A DNA stretch of 64,000 nucleotides from a virus. The DNA is taken from positions 1 to 64,000 of the IMG/VR virus record IMGVR_UViG_3300013104_000005; one strand, given 5' to 3'. The notes under the pieces are model-generated. The model was not told the DNA's origin. It saw only the letters and a list, made by a program, of their open reading frames with translations, and did not search any database. Position numbers and translations under genes: made by a program. Shown here in pieces: positions 32,186 through 41,106 of this stretch (positions are counted from its first letter, which is position 1; each line of letters opens with the position of its first letter).

Positions 32186-32270
32186 CTCGAGTGATGATCG
32201 TCGCCGCCGATCGTCTCTCGAGCGAGGGGATGACTGCCTTCCCTCGGTTAAGCCGCGGCTAAAACTTCTG
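32186..32270. promoter_or_regulatory. Three consecutive dyads upstream of terminase, possible packaging or control site
   Basis: CTCGAG/CTCGAG with inner GATCG/CGATC (32186-32222), CGAGGG/CCCTCG (32223-32246) and the ten-base palindrome AGCCGCGGCT just after. They fill the 168-base gap before the small terminase gene, where cos or pac sites often lie. A TGTGATACAT box near 32322 recalls other -10 regions here but lacks a -35. Confidence 0.4.
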
Positions 32271-32348
32271 GGCGGTGTTCCTCTTCCTCCTTACATCGCC
32301 CAGGAGTTGCACCTCATCACCTGTGATACATGATTACTGGAGGGTAGT

Positions 32349-32993
32349 ATGCGGTTTCAGCGGGTATCTTTGCTGTGGGGGACGGTTGACCAGCCCTTTC
32401 AGTGGGATGTGCTGAAGGAGCAGGCTGCCGTGATGGTCGCGTCGGGCGAACACCTGGACGAGGAGATCGCTGCCACGCTTGACATCAACCTCAGCACTCT
32501 TCAGGGTTGGCGTGCCAACAAGATCTTCTGGGGCCGGGTGCAGGAGACCATCAGGGAGTTCAGGGTAGCGATCCGCGAACACGGCATTGCTATCATGGAA
32601 AACCGGCTCAATCGCATGAACAATGACTGGCTGCAGATCCAGGAGATCATTCACGCTCGAGCGCAGGATAACGCAGCGAGGCACCCCACCGTGCCGGGCG
32701 CGGATACCGGCTTACTGGTCCGAGAGACTCGAGCGGTTGGTTCTGGCGCTAACCAGGTGGTAGAAGATTACTGGCGCTTGGACACCGCGTCGCTAAAGGA
32801 GCTGCGAGAGATGGAGGTGCAGGCTGCGAAGGAGATGGGCCAGTGGACCGAGAAGCATGACCTCACCTCTGGGGGCCAGGTCATCAACACCGTGGGCTAT
32901 GTGGTCACGCCGCCTGCGGTCGAGCAGCCCACCGACGAGCAGCTGTCGTTTGAGGATAACACGTCACCCGAGCCGGAGTCAACCGATGAGTAG
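32349..32993 (+). CDS. Terminase small subunit
   Basis: 214 residues. Residues about 22-60 (LKEQAAVMVASGEHLDEEIA, LDINLSTLQGWRAN) form a helix-turn-helix as in DNA-recognising small terminases, followed by a long helical oligomerisation region and an acidic C-terminus. It directly precedes the large subunit. GGAGGG lies five bases before the ATG. It probably recognises the packaging site. Confidence 0.8.
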   Translation: MRFQRVSLLWGTVDQPFQWDVLKEQAAVMVASGEHLDEEIAATLDINLSTLQGWRANKIFWGRVQETIREFRVAIREHGIAIMENRLNRMNNDWLQIQEIIHARAQDNAARHPTVPGADTGLLVRETRAVGSGANQVVEDYWRLDTASLKELREMEVQAAKEMGQWTEKHDLTSGGQVINTVGYVVTPPAVEQPTDEQLSFEDNTSPEPESTDE

Positions 32994-33005
32994 GAGCGCG
33001 GTCGC

Positions 33006-34442
33006 ATGACTTTAGGCCTCGTCGAGCCACCACCTCCTTCGGTCATCGCTCGGCCTACCGACCTCGCTCGCCTCCGAGACGATGGCCAGATCGAGTTTAC
33101 CCCACACCCTGGCCAGTGGCGAGCGTGGGAATCCGACGCTCGGTTCGTGTGCGTCTTGGCCGGCACGCAGGGTGGCAAGACCTCCTTCGGGCCTCACTGG
33201 TTGTACCGGGAGATCCAGCGCTGCGGTCCAGGTGACTACATCGTGGTCGCGCCGACTTACCCGATGCTGAACCTCAAGCTGGTGCCTGAGTTTAAGCGCC
33301 TCTTTGAGCGGTGGCTACGCCTGGGCAAGATGAGCGCCGGCGCCACCATGCGGTTTGAGTTCTCCCCAGACGGCCAACGCAAGACATTCGGGCATTACAA
33401 CCCAGATGTGCCTACCACCGTGATCTTCGGACACGCGATGCAGCCGGAGTCGCTCGAGTCCGCTACTTGTAAGGCAGCGTGGCTAGATGAGGCGGGACAG
33501 AAGCGGTTTAAGCTCGGGTCCTGGGATGCTATCCTACGTCGGCTTTCCCTCGCTACTCGCCACGGCCAGGGACGCGTCCTCATCACCACCACGCCGTATG
33601 ACCTCGGGTGGCTGAAGCAGCAGGTGTGGGACAAGTGGAAGCAGCAGGACCCTACCGCTACCAAGAAGGTCTACGACGTCATCCGGTTTGACAGCACCGA
33701 GAATCCCTCGTTCCCGCCTGAGGAGTTTGAAGACGCACGTCGCCGCATGCCGAAGTGGAAGTTTGACATGTTCTACCGCGCTATCTTCACGCGCCCAGCG
33801 GGCATGATCTACGACTCGTACATCGACGAGCTGGCACCTAACGGGCACCTGGTGCCTCGGTTCACGATCCCAGACCACTGGCCTCGCTATGCCGGCATCG
33901 ACTTTGGCGGCGTGAACACCGCAGCGTGTCTCTACGCGCGTGAGACTATCATCGAGCAGGCTGAGAAGCCGAGCATGCGCGGTTGGGTCGTGCAGCGCCC
34001 CGCTGGCCGCCCCAGGTCACTCGACATGGGCAGGTACTTTCTCTACCGCACCTATAAGGCAGGCTCGCGAGCTATCGAGGTACATGCTAAGGCCATCAAG
34101 CACGGTGAGCCGATGGTGCCTACTGCCGTAGGCGGTTCTAAGTCTGAAGGTCAGTGGCGCATCCAGTTTGCTTCAGCAGGTCTGCCTGTGGCTTCGCCGG
34201 TCATTAACGAGGTAGAGGTAGGGATCGGCTTAGTCTACGGCATGCACGCTGAGAACCGCATCATGGTCTTCGATGACCTTCAGGAGTACCGCGAAGAAAA
34301 GACCACCTACTCGAGGGAAGTTGACGATCAGGGTGAACCTACCGAGAAGATAGAGGACAAGTCAACCTATCACCATATGGACGCCGAGCGGTACATCATG
34401 GGCTTCCTGGCCGGTTACGACTCTACACCGCAGGTAATCTGA
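33006..34442 (+). CDS. Terminase large subunit
   Basis: 478 residues. The ATPase has an N-terminal adenine-binding HPGQWRAWE, Walker A AGTQGGKTS, Walker B AAWLDEA and a coupling-type TTTPYDLGW. The nuclease domain begins YAGIDFGGVNTAACL, with the first catalytic Asp of the RNase H-like fold. It packages DNA into proheads with the preceding small subunit. Confidence 0.92.
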   Translation: MTLGLVEPPPPSVIARPTDLARLRDDGQIEFTPHPGQWRAWESDARFVCVLAGTQGGKTSFGPHWLYREIQRCGPGDYIVVAPTYPMLNLKLVPEFKRLFERWLRLGKMSAGATMRFEFSPDGQRKTFGHYNPDVPTTVIFGHAMQPESLESATCKAAWLDEAGQKRFKLGSWDAILRRLSLATRHGQGRVLITTTPYDLGWLKQQVWDKWKQQDPTATKKVYDVIRFDSTENPSFPPEEFEDARRRMPKWKFDMFYRAIFTRPAGMIYDSYIDELAPNGHLVPRFTIPDHWPRYAGIDFGGVNTAACLYARETIIEQAEKPSMRGWVVQRPAGRPRSLDMGRYFLYRTYKAGSRAIEVHAKAIKHGEPMVPTAVGGSKSEGQWRIQFASAGLPVASPVINEVEVGIGLVYGMHAENRIMVFDDLQEYREEKTTYSREVDDQGEPTEKIEDKSTYHHMDAERYIMGFLAGYDSTPQVI

Positions 34443-34454
34443 CGGGAGGTAGTG

Positions 34455-35924
34455 ATGCCTGAGCAGTCTCCACAGCTGGTACCTTTTGAATATAAGCCCG
34501 GCTTTCGCGAGCGGCTCAAGCTCTTCTTGAAGGGTGCGCCCTTCGCTACCGGCGGCACCTCATGGGGCGGGTTTACCAACTCGTTGTGGTCACTGTTGCC
34601 CGGTACTAACTTTGACTACATGCGGGAGGTGGGTAACCTTTGGCAGAACTCTATCGTGCAGACCTGCCTCTCGTGGCAGTGTCGCACCTTCTCGGAGGCT
34701 CCGCCGGTCGTGCGGCGACAGTACCGAGACGCTTCGGGCGACCTGAAGTGGCAGATCGTCGATGACCATCCCCTCACGCGGCTTTGGCTGCGGCCCAACG
34801 ACTGGTTTGACGAGACACAGCTGCAAGACGCTACGCTCCTCTCGGGCATGATGGGCGGCAACTGTTACATCGAGAAGCTGCGAGCCACAGACGGCACACT
34901 CAACGGCCTGAACTGGTTGCCTTACTGGCTGGTTGAGCCTCGCTGGGACACGGCGGGTAAGCAGTTCATCACGGCCTACGAGTACAAGCCCGGCAACGTG
35001 CCCATCTATATCGACCCTGTCAACATGATACACATCCGGTTTGGTCCGCCGGACCCAGACAACATTCGCAAGGCCTTAGGGCCCCTTGACTCGGTGTTCC
35101 GAGAGATCGCGCTTGACAATTCTAGCAGCACGATGGTAGCGTCGCTAGCGAGGAATGTAGGCGTGCCGGGCGTGGTCATCATGCCGAAGGTTGATGGCGT
35201 GAAGTGGTCTGAGGAGCGGGCGAAGGACATGAAGGCCGAATACATGGCTCGCTTCGGCGGCGACAAGATGGGCGAGCCCTACGTGCTCACCACCGCTGTA
35301 GACATGAAGAACATCGCGTGGTCACCTACCGAGATGAACCTCGAGGCCTTGCGCCGCTTGCCCGAGGCCAGGGTCTGCTCTAACCTCGGCATCGCGCCGG
35401 TGGTCCTTTACCTGCAGGTCGGGATGGATAAGAGCACCTATAACAACGTCAAAATGGCCTACGACGCTGCGTGGCACTCGAACATCATCCCTACCCAGCG
35501 GCGCATCGCCTCCGCCATTAACCGTCAGCTGCTGTGGGAGCTGGGTAACCCGAAGCGAGAGAAGTTTGGCTATGACCTGAGCCAGGTCTACTACCTGCAG
35601 CAGGACCAAACAGACCTCGCCAACCGCGTCGCGACCCTCTACAATTCTGGCATCATCATGCGGTCCCAAGCCCTCGAGATGCTCGATCTGCCGTTCACCG
35701 AAGCAGACCATATCTACAAGACCGACATCGTGGCGGCTGGTAGCGGTCAGGGTGAGCAGCCTAACCTGGGCAACAGTCGCAACCCGATGCCTTCGCTGGA
35801 TGACCCGAACGATAAGCACTGGGACCTGGTAGTCAGGGACATCGCCCGGCACTTTGAACTGCCCATCGAGGAGGTCACGGGTTACGCTCGCCAGGCGCGT
35901 GCCACAGCCGCGCTTGTCTCGTAG
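34455..35924 (+). CDS. Portal protein (HK97-like)
   Basis: 489 residues from ATG 34455 (GGGAGG upstream). Features of HK97/SPP1-type portals: NSIVQTCLSWQCRTF near the N-terminus, HPLTRLWLRPN, GNCYIEKLRA, and C-terminal region LGIAPVVLYL with YNNVKMAYDAAW. It forms the head vertex ring through which DNA passes. Position between terminase and protease agrees. Confidence 0.9.
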   Translation: MPEQSPQLVPFEYKPGFRERLKLFLKGAPFATGGTSWGGFTNSLWSLLPGTNFDYMREVGNLWQNSIVQTCLSWQCRTFSEAPPVVRRQYRDASGDLKWQIVDDHPLTRLWLRPNDWFDETQLQDATLLSGMMGGNCYIEKLRATDGTLNGLNWLPYWLVEPRWDTAGKQFITAYEYKPGNVPIYIDPVNMIHIRFGPPDPDNIRKALGPLDSVFREIALDNSSSTMVASLARNVGVPGVVIMPKVDGVKWSEERAKDMKAEYMARFGGDKMGEPYVLTTAVDMKNIAWSPTEMNLEALRRLPEARVCSNLGIAPVVLYLQVGMDKSTYNNVKMAYDAAWHSNIIPTQRRIASAINRQLLWELGNPKREKFGYDLSQVYYLQQDQTDLANRVATLYNSGIIMRSQALEMLDLPFTEADHIYKTDIVAAGSGQGEQPNLGNSRNPMPSLDDPNDKHWDLVVRDIARHFELPIEEVTGYARQARATAALVS

Positions 35925-35955
35925 CACGCCGCCCCAAAATACTTTTGCGTAGGGG

Positions 35956-35985
35956 TTGACAAGCGTATCACTCTTGTGATACGAT
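35956..35985 (+). promoter_or_regulatory. Promoter of head genes with palindrome
   Basis: TTGACA (35956-35961), 18 bases, TACGAT (35980-35985), extended by TGA. GTATCAC-TCTT-GTGATAC (35966-35983) is a perfect dyad across spacer and -10, made of the same half-site as at 8701-8718. It lies about 40 bases before the protease gene and may boost protease and capsid expression. Confidence 0.8.
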
Positions 35986-36023
35986 ATATCTTAGTTCACC
36001 GTAACACCTGGAGAGGAACTGCC

Positions 36024-36965
36024 ATGCTGTTTAAGAATGTCTTCGGTGACGCACCTGCCACCCTCAAGGGCGAAGACGACAACCCAGAGGAGTGGGGGTT
36101 TCAGGGCCACGGCGCAGCTTTTGGCAACTTGGACCGAGTCGGTGATGTTATCGCGCCCGGTGCGTTTGATAAGGCGATTCCCTGGTTTAAGGATAACGGG
36201 ATCATCGCTAACCAGCACCGTTGGTTTGAGCCCATCGGGGCACCCATCGAGGCTTATCAGGACGGCAAGGGACTCTTCCTGGACGCGTCTATCGCTCCTA
36301 CCGCATTGGGCAAGGACGTGCGGACGCTCATGCAGAAGAAGGTCCTGAAGACCCTCTCCATCGGTTATGACGTCGAGGAGGCAGAGCCGTGGTCGGTTGA
36401 CCTCCTTCGCAAGACCATCGGCGAGCAACAGTTTGCCAGCCTCACTGCACCGCAGCTGGAGAAGACCTTGCTGTGGGGCCGGCTAATCAAGACCATCTTT
36501 CCGCTCTACGAGGTATCTCCGGTGTCCATCGCCGCTAACGGCGAGGCGGGTATCACCGGTGTGAAGGGTATCTTCGACGAGTCGGTGGACAACCCCTTCG
36601 GCCTGCGTGCAGGCCTGAAGCTGCAGGACAATGAAGAGGCGGTGCGTGCTACCGTCATCGAATGCTCCAAACTGGCTAAGCGGTGGGTTGACCTCGCTAT
36701 GCAGTGTGAAAAGAAGGAGGGACGACCCCTCTCGGAGGCGCGTCGAGCTCGACTACGATCCATGGTGGACTGCATTCACGAAGCTCATGGTTCGCTGAAG
36801 GGCGTGGCTACAGACCTGGAAGGCCTGTTGGCTGAGACCGCGCCAGAAGATAACGAGGGCAAGTCACTCATCACCGACACTGAGGCCGATGCGTTACTTA
36901 ACCAGCACATCGCTATTCAGGCCAAGTTGTATGGCCTGAATTATTCAACTTCCAGGAGTAACTGA
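36024..36965 (+). CDS. Prohead protease (HK97/U35-like)
   Basis: 313 residues from ATG 36024 with GGAGAGGAA upstream. The fold signature is present: GHGAAFGNLDRVGDVIAPGA, catalytic-type His in ANQHRW, and Ser in KTLSIGYDV. A long C-terminal extension (about residues 190-313) is helical and may act in scaffolding. The stop overlaps the capsid start (TGATG). It cleaves the capsid delta domain during maturation. Confidence 0.88.
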   Translation: MLFKNVFGDAPATLKGEDDNPEEWGFQGHGAAFGNLDRVGDVIAPGAFDKAIPWFKDNGIIANQHRWFEPIGAPIEAYQDGKGLFLDASIAPTALGKDVRTLMQKKVLKTLSIGYDVEEAEPWSVDLLRKTIGEQQFASLTAPQLEKTLLWGRLIKTIFPLYEVSPVSIAANGEAGITGVKGIFDESVDNPFGLRAGLKLQDNEEAVRATVIECSKLAKRWVDLAMQCEKKEGRPLSEARRARLRSMVDCIHEAHGSLKGVATDLEGLLAETAPEDNEGKSLITDTEADALLNQHIAIQAKLYGLNYSTSRSN

Positions 36966-38287
36966 TGGCAGAAAAGGTAGAGCTTACCGCTGAACAGAAA
37001 GCCATGTCATGGCAGGGTGTTCAGGAGCTGGTCACGGTCAAGAACACGGAGCTGAAGGACTTCCTTGCCAAGTTCGACAAGGACGGCAGGCTCGAGGGCA
37101 TGACCGCTGAAGATCGCCGAGAAGCTGAGAAGCGGATGGGTGAGATCGACGCGCTCGGAGCTGACCGCGACGAGAAGCGAGCGGTTGACGAGAACTTCCG
37201 GCGGGTGCAGAAGGAGATGCGAGACAGAGGGTACACCAACAACGGTGACCCTTCGCCCTTTCCCGGTACCCCGCCACCCGCTGCGGGTCAGCAGATCCAG
37301 GCGTATAAGTCCATCGGGCAGCACTTCGTAGAGGCTGCCGAGTACCGCGAGAAGGGCGCGACCTGGCGCAAGGGCCAGACGCTCTCTATCGCGTTTGAGG
37401 ACGCCGATCCCCAGCAGGTGATGGACACGCGGTATTACAAGGCTACCCTCTCTGAGGGCGCCGGGTTCCCGCCGTTTGTGCCCCGAGGTCCTCGGATCGA
37501 GATGATCCCGCAGCGCCGACCGGTCGTCGCTGACCTCATTCCCCAGGACACCACCACGGTCACGGCCATCAAGTACATGCAGCAAACGGTCTTCACCAAC
37601 GCGGCCGATGTGGTTGCCGAGGGCGGCGTGAAGCCAGAGGCCGCGCTGCAGTGGGTTGAGGTGACGGTCACGATGGAGAAGATCGCCGTCCTCATCCCCA
37701 TCACCGACGAGCAGCTCGCCGACGTGCCGCAGGTTCGGTCGCTGGTCGACAACCAGATGACCCTGATGATTAAGCTGAAGGAAGAGGACGAACTGCTCAA
37801 CGGTTCGGGCGTCTCGCCGCACATCTTCGGCTTCTTCAACAAGCCCGGCATTCAGACCCAGGCCGCAGGCTCTGAGCCAGTGCCTGACACCATCTATCGG
37901 GCGATGACCGCCGTGCGGTGGACAGGCTACGCCGAGCCGTCGGGCGTTATCATGAACCCGACAGATTGGATGGGTATTCGCTTGCTTCGGACCGCTGACG
38001 GCCTCTACATCTGGGGTTCGCCCTCCGACGACGGGCCCGAGCGGGTGTGGGGCATGACCGTGGTTCCCACCAACGCGATGGCGCAGGGAACCATGCTCAC
38101 CGGTGACTTCCCGATGTATTCGCACATCAGCCGCCGGCAAGGGATCACGATCGACGTCAGCAACTCGCACGCTGACTACTTCGGAAAGAACTTGCAGGCG
38201 ATCCGAGCAGAGGAGCGGTTCTCCCTGGAGATCTACCGCGCCTCGGCTTTCTGCCAGATCACCGGAGTTCCGGCGCCTGCGCCGTAA
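36965..38287 (+). CDS. Major capsid protein (HK97 fold) with N-terminal delta domain
   Basis: 440 residues. Residues 1-100 are a charged helical scaffold (delta) region; then the HK97 fold with VTAIKYMQQTVFTNAADVVA, the E-loop and P-domain region EVTVTMEKIAVLIPITDEQL, A-domain GVIMNPTDWMGIRLLRTADG, and a C-terminal strand RFSLEIYRASAFCQITG. Translational coupling with the protease is clear. It builds the icosahedral head. Confidence 0.93.
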   Translation: MAEKVELTAEQKAMSWQGVQELVTVKNTELKDFLAKFDKDGRLEGMTAEDRREAEKRMGEIDALGADRDEKRAVDENFRRVQKEMRDRGYTNNGDPSPFPGTPPPAAGQQIQAYKSIGQHFVEAAEYREKGATWRKGQTLSIAFEDADPQQVMDTRYYKATLSEGAGFPPFVPRGPRIEMIPQRRPVVADLIPQDTTTVTAIKYMQQTVFTNAADVVAEGGVKPEAALQWVEVTVTMEKIAVLIPITDEQLADVPQVRSLVDNQMTLMIKLKEEDELLNGSGVSPHIFGFFNKPGIQTQAAGSEPVPDTIYRAMTAVRWTGYAEPSGVIMNPTDWMGIRLLRTADGLYIWGSPSDDGPERVWGMTVVPTNAMAQGTMLTGDFPMYSHISRRQGITIDVSNSHADYFGKNLQAIRAEERFSLEIYRASAFCQITGVPAPAP

Positions 38288-38296
38288 GGGGAAACA

Positions 38297-38821
38297 ATGG
38301 CACATCGGACACTATTGGTGGGAGGCCAGGTGGTGCCCGGGTCAGGGCAAGGTGACCCCTTGCTCTGGCACGGCGTACCTAACGCTGCAAGCGCTGGCAC
38401 CGCTGCTATTTTCACGCTGCACTCGACAGCTACAGGAGGCACCATCAATGTGGCAGTTGACGGCGTAACCGTCGCCACGTTGTTTGACGCCCACCTGGGA
38501 ACGGCCGCCGACCTACAGGCGGCTATCAACGCTGACCTGGGCGCAGGGTACGCTACGGTCGGCGGCGGTCCATTTGGGACCGCTGACCTCACCGTGACGT
38601 TCCCGAACACCGGAGTGCATACTGTTACGGTTGACCCTGCCAACGCGGTGGGCGGCACCGTGACCTCGACCAACTCTACAGCGGCCGTGGCCGCCGTCCC
38701 AGCGCCCTACACCAACCGGGCTGCTAAGGGCGCGCTGCTCGCTGACGTAGACAACGGCACGTTCTACGTCAACACCGGGACCCTCACAGCACCGGTGTGG
38801 ACGGGAGTGACCATCCCCTAA
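38297..38821 (+). CDS. Probable head decoration or fibre protein
   Basis: 174 residues of beta-rich, Gly/Ala/Thr-rich sequence (TLHSTATGGTINVAVDGVTV, DLTVTFPNTGVHTVTVDPAN), ending NGTFYVNTGTLTAPVW as in phage decoration and fibre-like proteins. Directly downstream of the capsid gene. Exact role not predictable. Confidence 0.6.
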   Translation: MAHRTLLVGGQVVPGSGQGDPLLWHGVPNAASAGTAAIFTLHSTATGGTINVAVDGVTVATLFDAHLGTAADLQAAINADLGAGYATVGGGPFGTADLTVTFPNTGVHTVTVDPANAVGGTVTSTNSTAAVAAVPAPYTNRAAKGALLADVDNGTFYVNTGTLTAPVWTGVTIP

Positions 38822-38830
38822 CGATGGTGC

Positions 38831-38875
38831 ACCCTCATAGGGGCGATCCCCTCGCGGCATCGCCCCTATGAGGGT
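38831..38875 (+). terminator. Perfect 17-bp hairpin without U-tract
   Basis: ACCCTCATAGGGGCGAT (38831-38847) is exactly complementary to 38859-38875 around an 11-base loop. No T-run follows, so it may be an RNA stabiliser, an RNase III-type processing site or a partial terminator that sets capsid mRNA apart from downstream genes. Confidence 0.8.
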
Positions 38876-38964
38876 CAATCAGGATGAATACTAGGCATGC
38901 TAGGTTCATTTAGGCGTGATCTATCGGAAGAAGGGGATGAATCCCCCAGGGAGGATTGGATTAG

Positions 38965-39525
38965 ATGATAGCAGACCGGCACATCTACGTCGACGCAACT
39001 AAGACGCGCGCGGTAGAGCAGGGTGACCCCGACGCGGTATACCTTCTCGCGGCACCGGGCCATGAGGTGGACGAGCGCGTTGTTGAGCAGTATGGTTTGA
39101 CCTCGAGCGCTGAGAAGCTCGAGGACGTCATCGCGCCGAAGGACCCGGCTCACCCGCGTAACAAGGTGAACCTTCCGGGCGCGGTGCGCTTCGGCGGCAG
39201 CGACTACAAGGGCTCTGATCCGACGGCCGGCGCCCTCGCAGACCAGGGTCGTGACCACCTGGAGTTCAACGCTGGCCGCCAGCCGGTGAAGAACTCGACC
39301 CAGGCTCGCGCCGACGCCGCGACACTCGACGCTACCGGACGCGATCCCGAGACCGTTCGCAACGACAAGGCGCTCACCGGACCCGGCGAGAACAAGGCCA
39401 TCACGGGTCCCGAGGAGAACAAGACCGTTACCAAGACACCGCCGGCGCCGACGACACCTACGCCTCCGGCGAGCACAGGTGCGGTGCCGGTGGTACCTTC
39501 CGCTGATAACAAGGCGGCAGCGTAA
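38965..39525 (+). CDS. Hypothetical virion-region protein
   Basis: 186 residues. The N-terminal part (DRHIYVDATKTRAVEQGDPD, YLLAAPGHEVDE) resembles short conserved head-region proteins; the C-terminal third is Pro/Thr/Lys-rich (NKALTGPGENKAITGPEENK, a short internal repeat). GGGAGG lies 11 bases upstream of the ATG. Function unknown. Confidence 0.6.
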   Translation: MIADRHIYVDATKTRAVEQGDPDAVYLLAAPGHEVDERVVEQYGLTSSAEKLEDVIAPKDPAHPRNKVNLPGAVRFGGSDYKGSDPTAGALADQGRDHLEFNAGRQPVKNSTQARADAATLDATGRDPETVRNDKALTGPGENKAITGPEENKTVTKTPPAPTTPTPPASTGAVPVVPSADNKAAA

Positions 39526-40298
39526 TGCCCAAGTCGGCGTGGCCTACGCTCGACGACCTGAAGCAGAGGTTAAGCTCTGCGTCGATCCCCTTTGGGACCA
39601 CCGCAGACGCTAACTCAGACGACGCTACACTTTCGTCTCACCTGGCTAAGGCCATCGCCGACTTTGGCAATGACACGGAGCAGCGGCCCTTCCTGAACAC
39701 GGGAGGGGCCAAGCTTACCCACCGTTTTTTTGACCCGCCGGGCGCCCCGTACGCCCACGCTCACAGCTGGGCGCTGCGCGGCGGTAACCTCATCTTATCA
39801 CTCGAGGCTGGACTGCTTGGGTCAGGACACTCTGCGGACGACGGTAGCTATGTCATCGTTGACCCTACGCTCTCCGTCACTGGCCTGGGCTGGACACCCG
39901 GTGTGCAGTATTGGCTGAGGCCTACCGACGCTTTTAACAAGAACAAACCTTATACCCACGTAGAGTTCTCTTATTCGCCGATGGGGTTGCCCGAGTGCAT
40001 CGACATCTACGGCGCGTGGGGTTACTGTGCTATCTTAATGGACGACGTCTGGGACGGTGTCTTATCTTACGCGGCCTACCTCTGCATCCCCGAGACTGCC
40101 GCCAGGAGGACTGGTGGTACCATCCAGCGCCAGTCTGGCGTCACGATGGAGCGGTTCGCTGCAGGGCGAGGAGCTGGCGGTAACACTGGCACCTTGCCAG
40201 GTGCAGGATCTGGAGCTTGGTCTTTTGAAGCAGAGTTGTGGCAACAGTCTTACTCTATCGCGGTAGATAACAACACGCGGCGACCGATAGGCGTCTGA
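39525..40298 (+). CDS. Head-tail adaptor-like protein
   Basis: 257 residues. The N-terminal helical stretch (TLDDLKQRLSSASIPFGTTA, LAKAIADFGNDT) suits the first head-tail connector, and a beta-rich insertion and a C-terminal helical part follow. Overlaps the preceding stop by one base (TAATG). Assignment is mainly by position after capsid genes. Confidence 0.6.
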   Translation: MPKSAWPTLDDLKQRLSSASIPFGTTADANSDDATLSSHLAKAIADFGNDTEQRPFLNTGGAKLTHRFFDPPGAPYAHAHSWALRGGNLILSLEAGLLGSGHSADDGSYVIVDPTLSVTGLGWTPGVQYWLRPTDAFNKNKPYTHVEFSYSPMGLPECIDIYGAWGYCAILMDDVWDGVLSYAAYLCIPETAARRTGGTIQRQSGVTMERFAAGRGAGGNTGTLPGAGSGAWSFEAELWQQSYSIAVDNNTRRPIGV

Positions 40299-40642
40299 TG
40301 ACCTACGTCTTGCAGCACCCTGAACCAGTAGAGATCTACAAGGAAGGCAGGGCAGAGACCGCCTCTGGCGGTGAGGCGCTGACGAAGGTGGTCATCGCCG
40401 ACACGCTAGCCGACATCACCGAGTTAAGTCTTACGAGTAACGTAGAACAGCGGTCAGAGACGCCCATCGGCGTGAGTACCACCGACCAACGCATCTTCAT
40501 CTTTACCGAACCATACCCAGCAGTAAAGGTAGGACATTGGATTACGCGGGTCAATACCGGAGATGTTTACCAGGTGCTTTACCTCTTCGAGTCGACGTTT
40601 AACTTTCAGCTTCAGGCTCGCCTGAAGCGGCAGGGCGACTGA
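40298..40642 (+). CDS. Head closure-like protein
   Basis: 114 residues, beta-rich (ELSLTSNVEQRSETPIGVST, DQRIFIFTEPYPAVKVGHWI, TGDVYQVLYL), with the size and pattern of SPP1 gp16-type head-closure proteins. Overlaps both neighbours (TGATG). Position supports the call. Confidence 0.6.
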   Translation: MTYVLQHPEPVEIYKEGRAETASGGEALTKVVIADTLADITELSLTSNVEQRSETPIGVSTTDQRIFIFTEPYPAVKVGHWITRVNTGDVYQVLYLFESTFNFQLQARLKRQGD

Positions 40643-41106
40643 TGCCATCAGTAGCATGGAACAGGTCAATTCTTACCGAGCTGCGGCGCTCTAACGTGCG
40701 CCTGCAGCGCGACCTCACGCGCGGCTGTCAGGTCATCGCAGAGCTGCTGCAGCGCTACGCTGAAGAACATCACGGCAATGTCTTTAACCCGGCTAAGACG
40801 GTCTACCCTGAGCCCGGCCAAAAGTTTGAGCGGCCCGAGGGCATCGGCTGGTTAGACGTCACCGGACGCACGCAAGCCGGCACGCACGCTTATGTCGACA
40901 CGCATGATAGGGACCATATCACGGTCATCCTCACCGCCGAGACAGACTACGCTAAGTTCATCGAGTTAGCGCAGGATGGCAAGTGGGCGTGGCTCTGGCC
41001 GGCCATTCACGAGAACCGCAAGGTGATCCGTAACTTGCTGGTGCAGTTTGGGCGGCAGTCTCTCAGCATCAGGGTCCCGATCTTAGGAGACGCTCATGGC
41101 CCCTAA
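40642..41106 (+). CDS. HK97 gp10-like tail completion protein
   Basis: 154 residues with a helical N-terminus (RRSNVRLQRDLTRGCQVIAE) and a two-strand segment (AYVDTHDRDHITVILTAETD YAK region), as in HK97-gp10 family proteins that join head and tail. Overlaps the next gene by 11 bases. Confidence 0.65.
   Translation: MPSVAWNRSILTELRRSNVRLQRDLTRGCQVIAELLQRYAEEHHGNVFNPAKTVYPEPGQKFERPEGIGWLDVTGRTQAGTHAYVDTHDRDHITVILTAETDYAKFIELAQDGKWAWLWPAIHENRKVIRNLLVQFGRQSLSIRVPILGDAHGP

Noticed and set aside
37007-38305. A 432-codon frame antisense to the major capsid gene
   Set aside because: It mirrors the codon pattern of a certain capsid gene, has no ribosome site and no recognisable domain.
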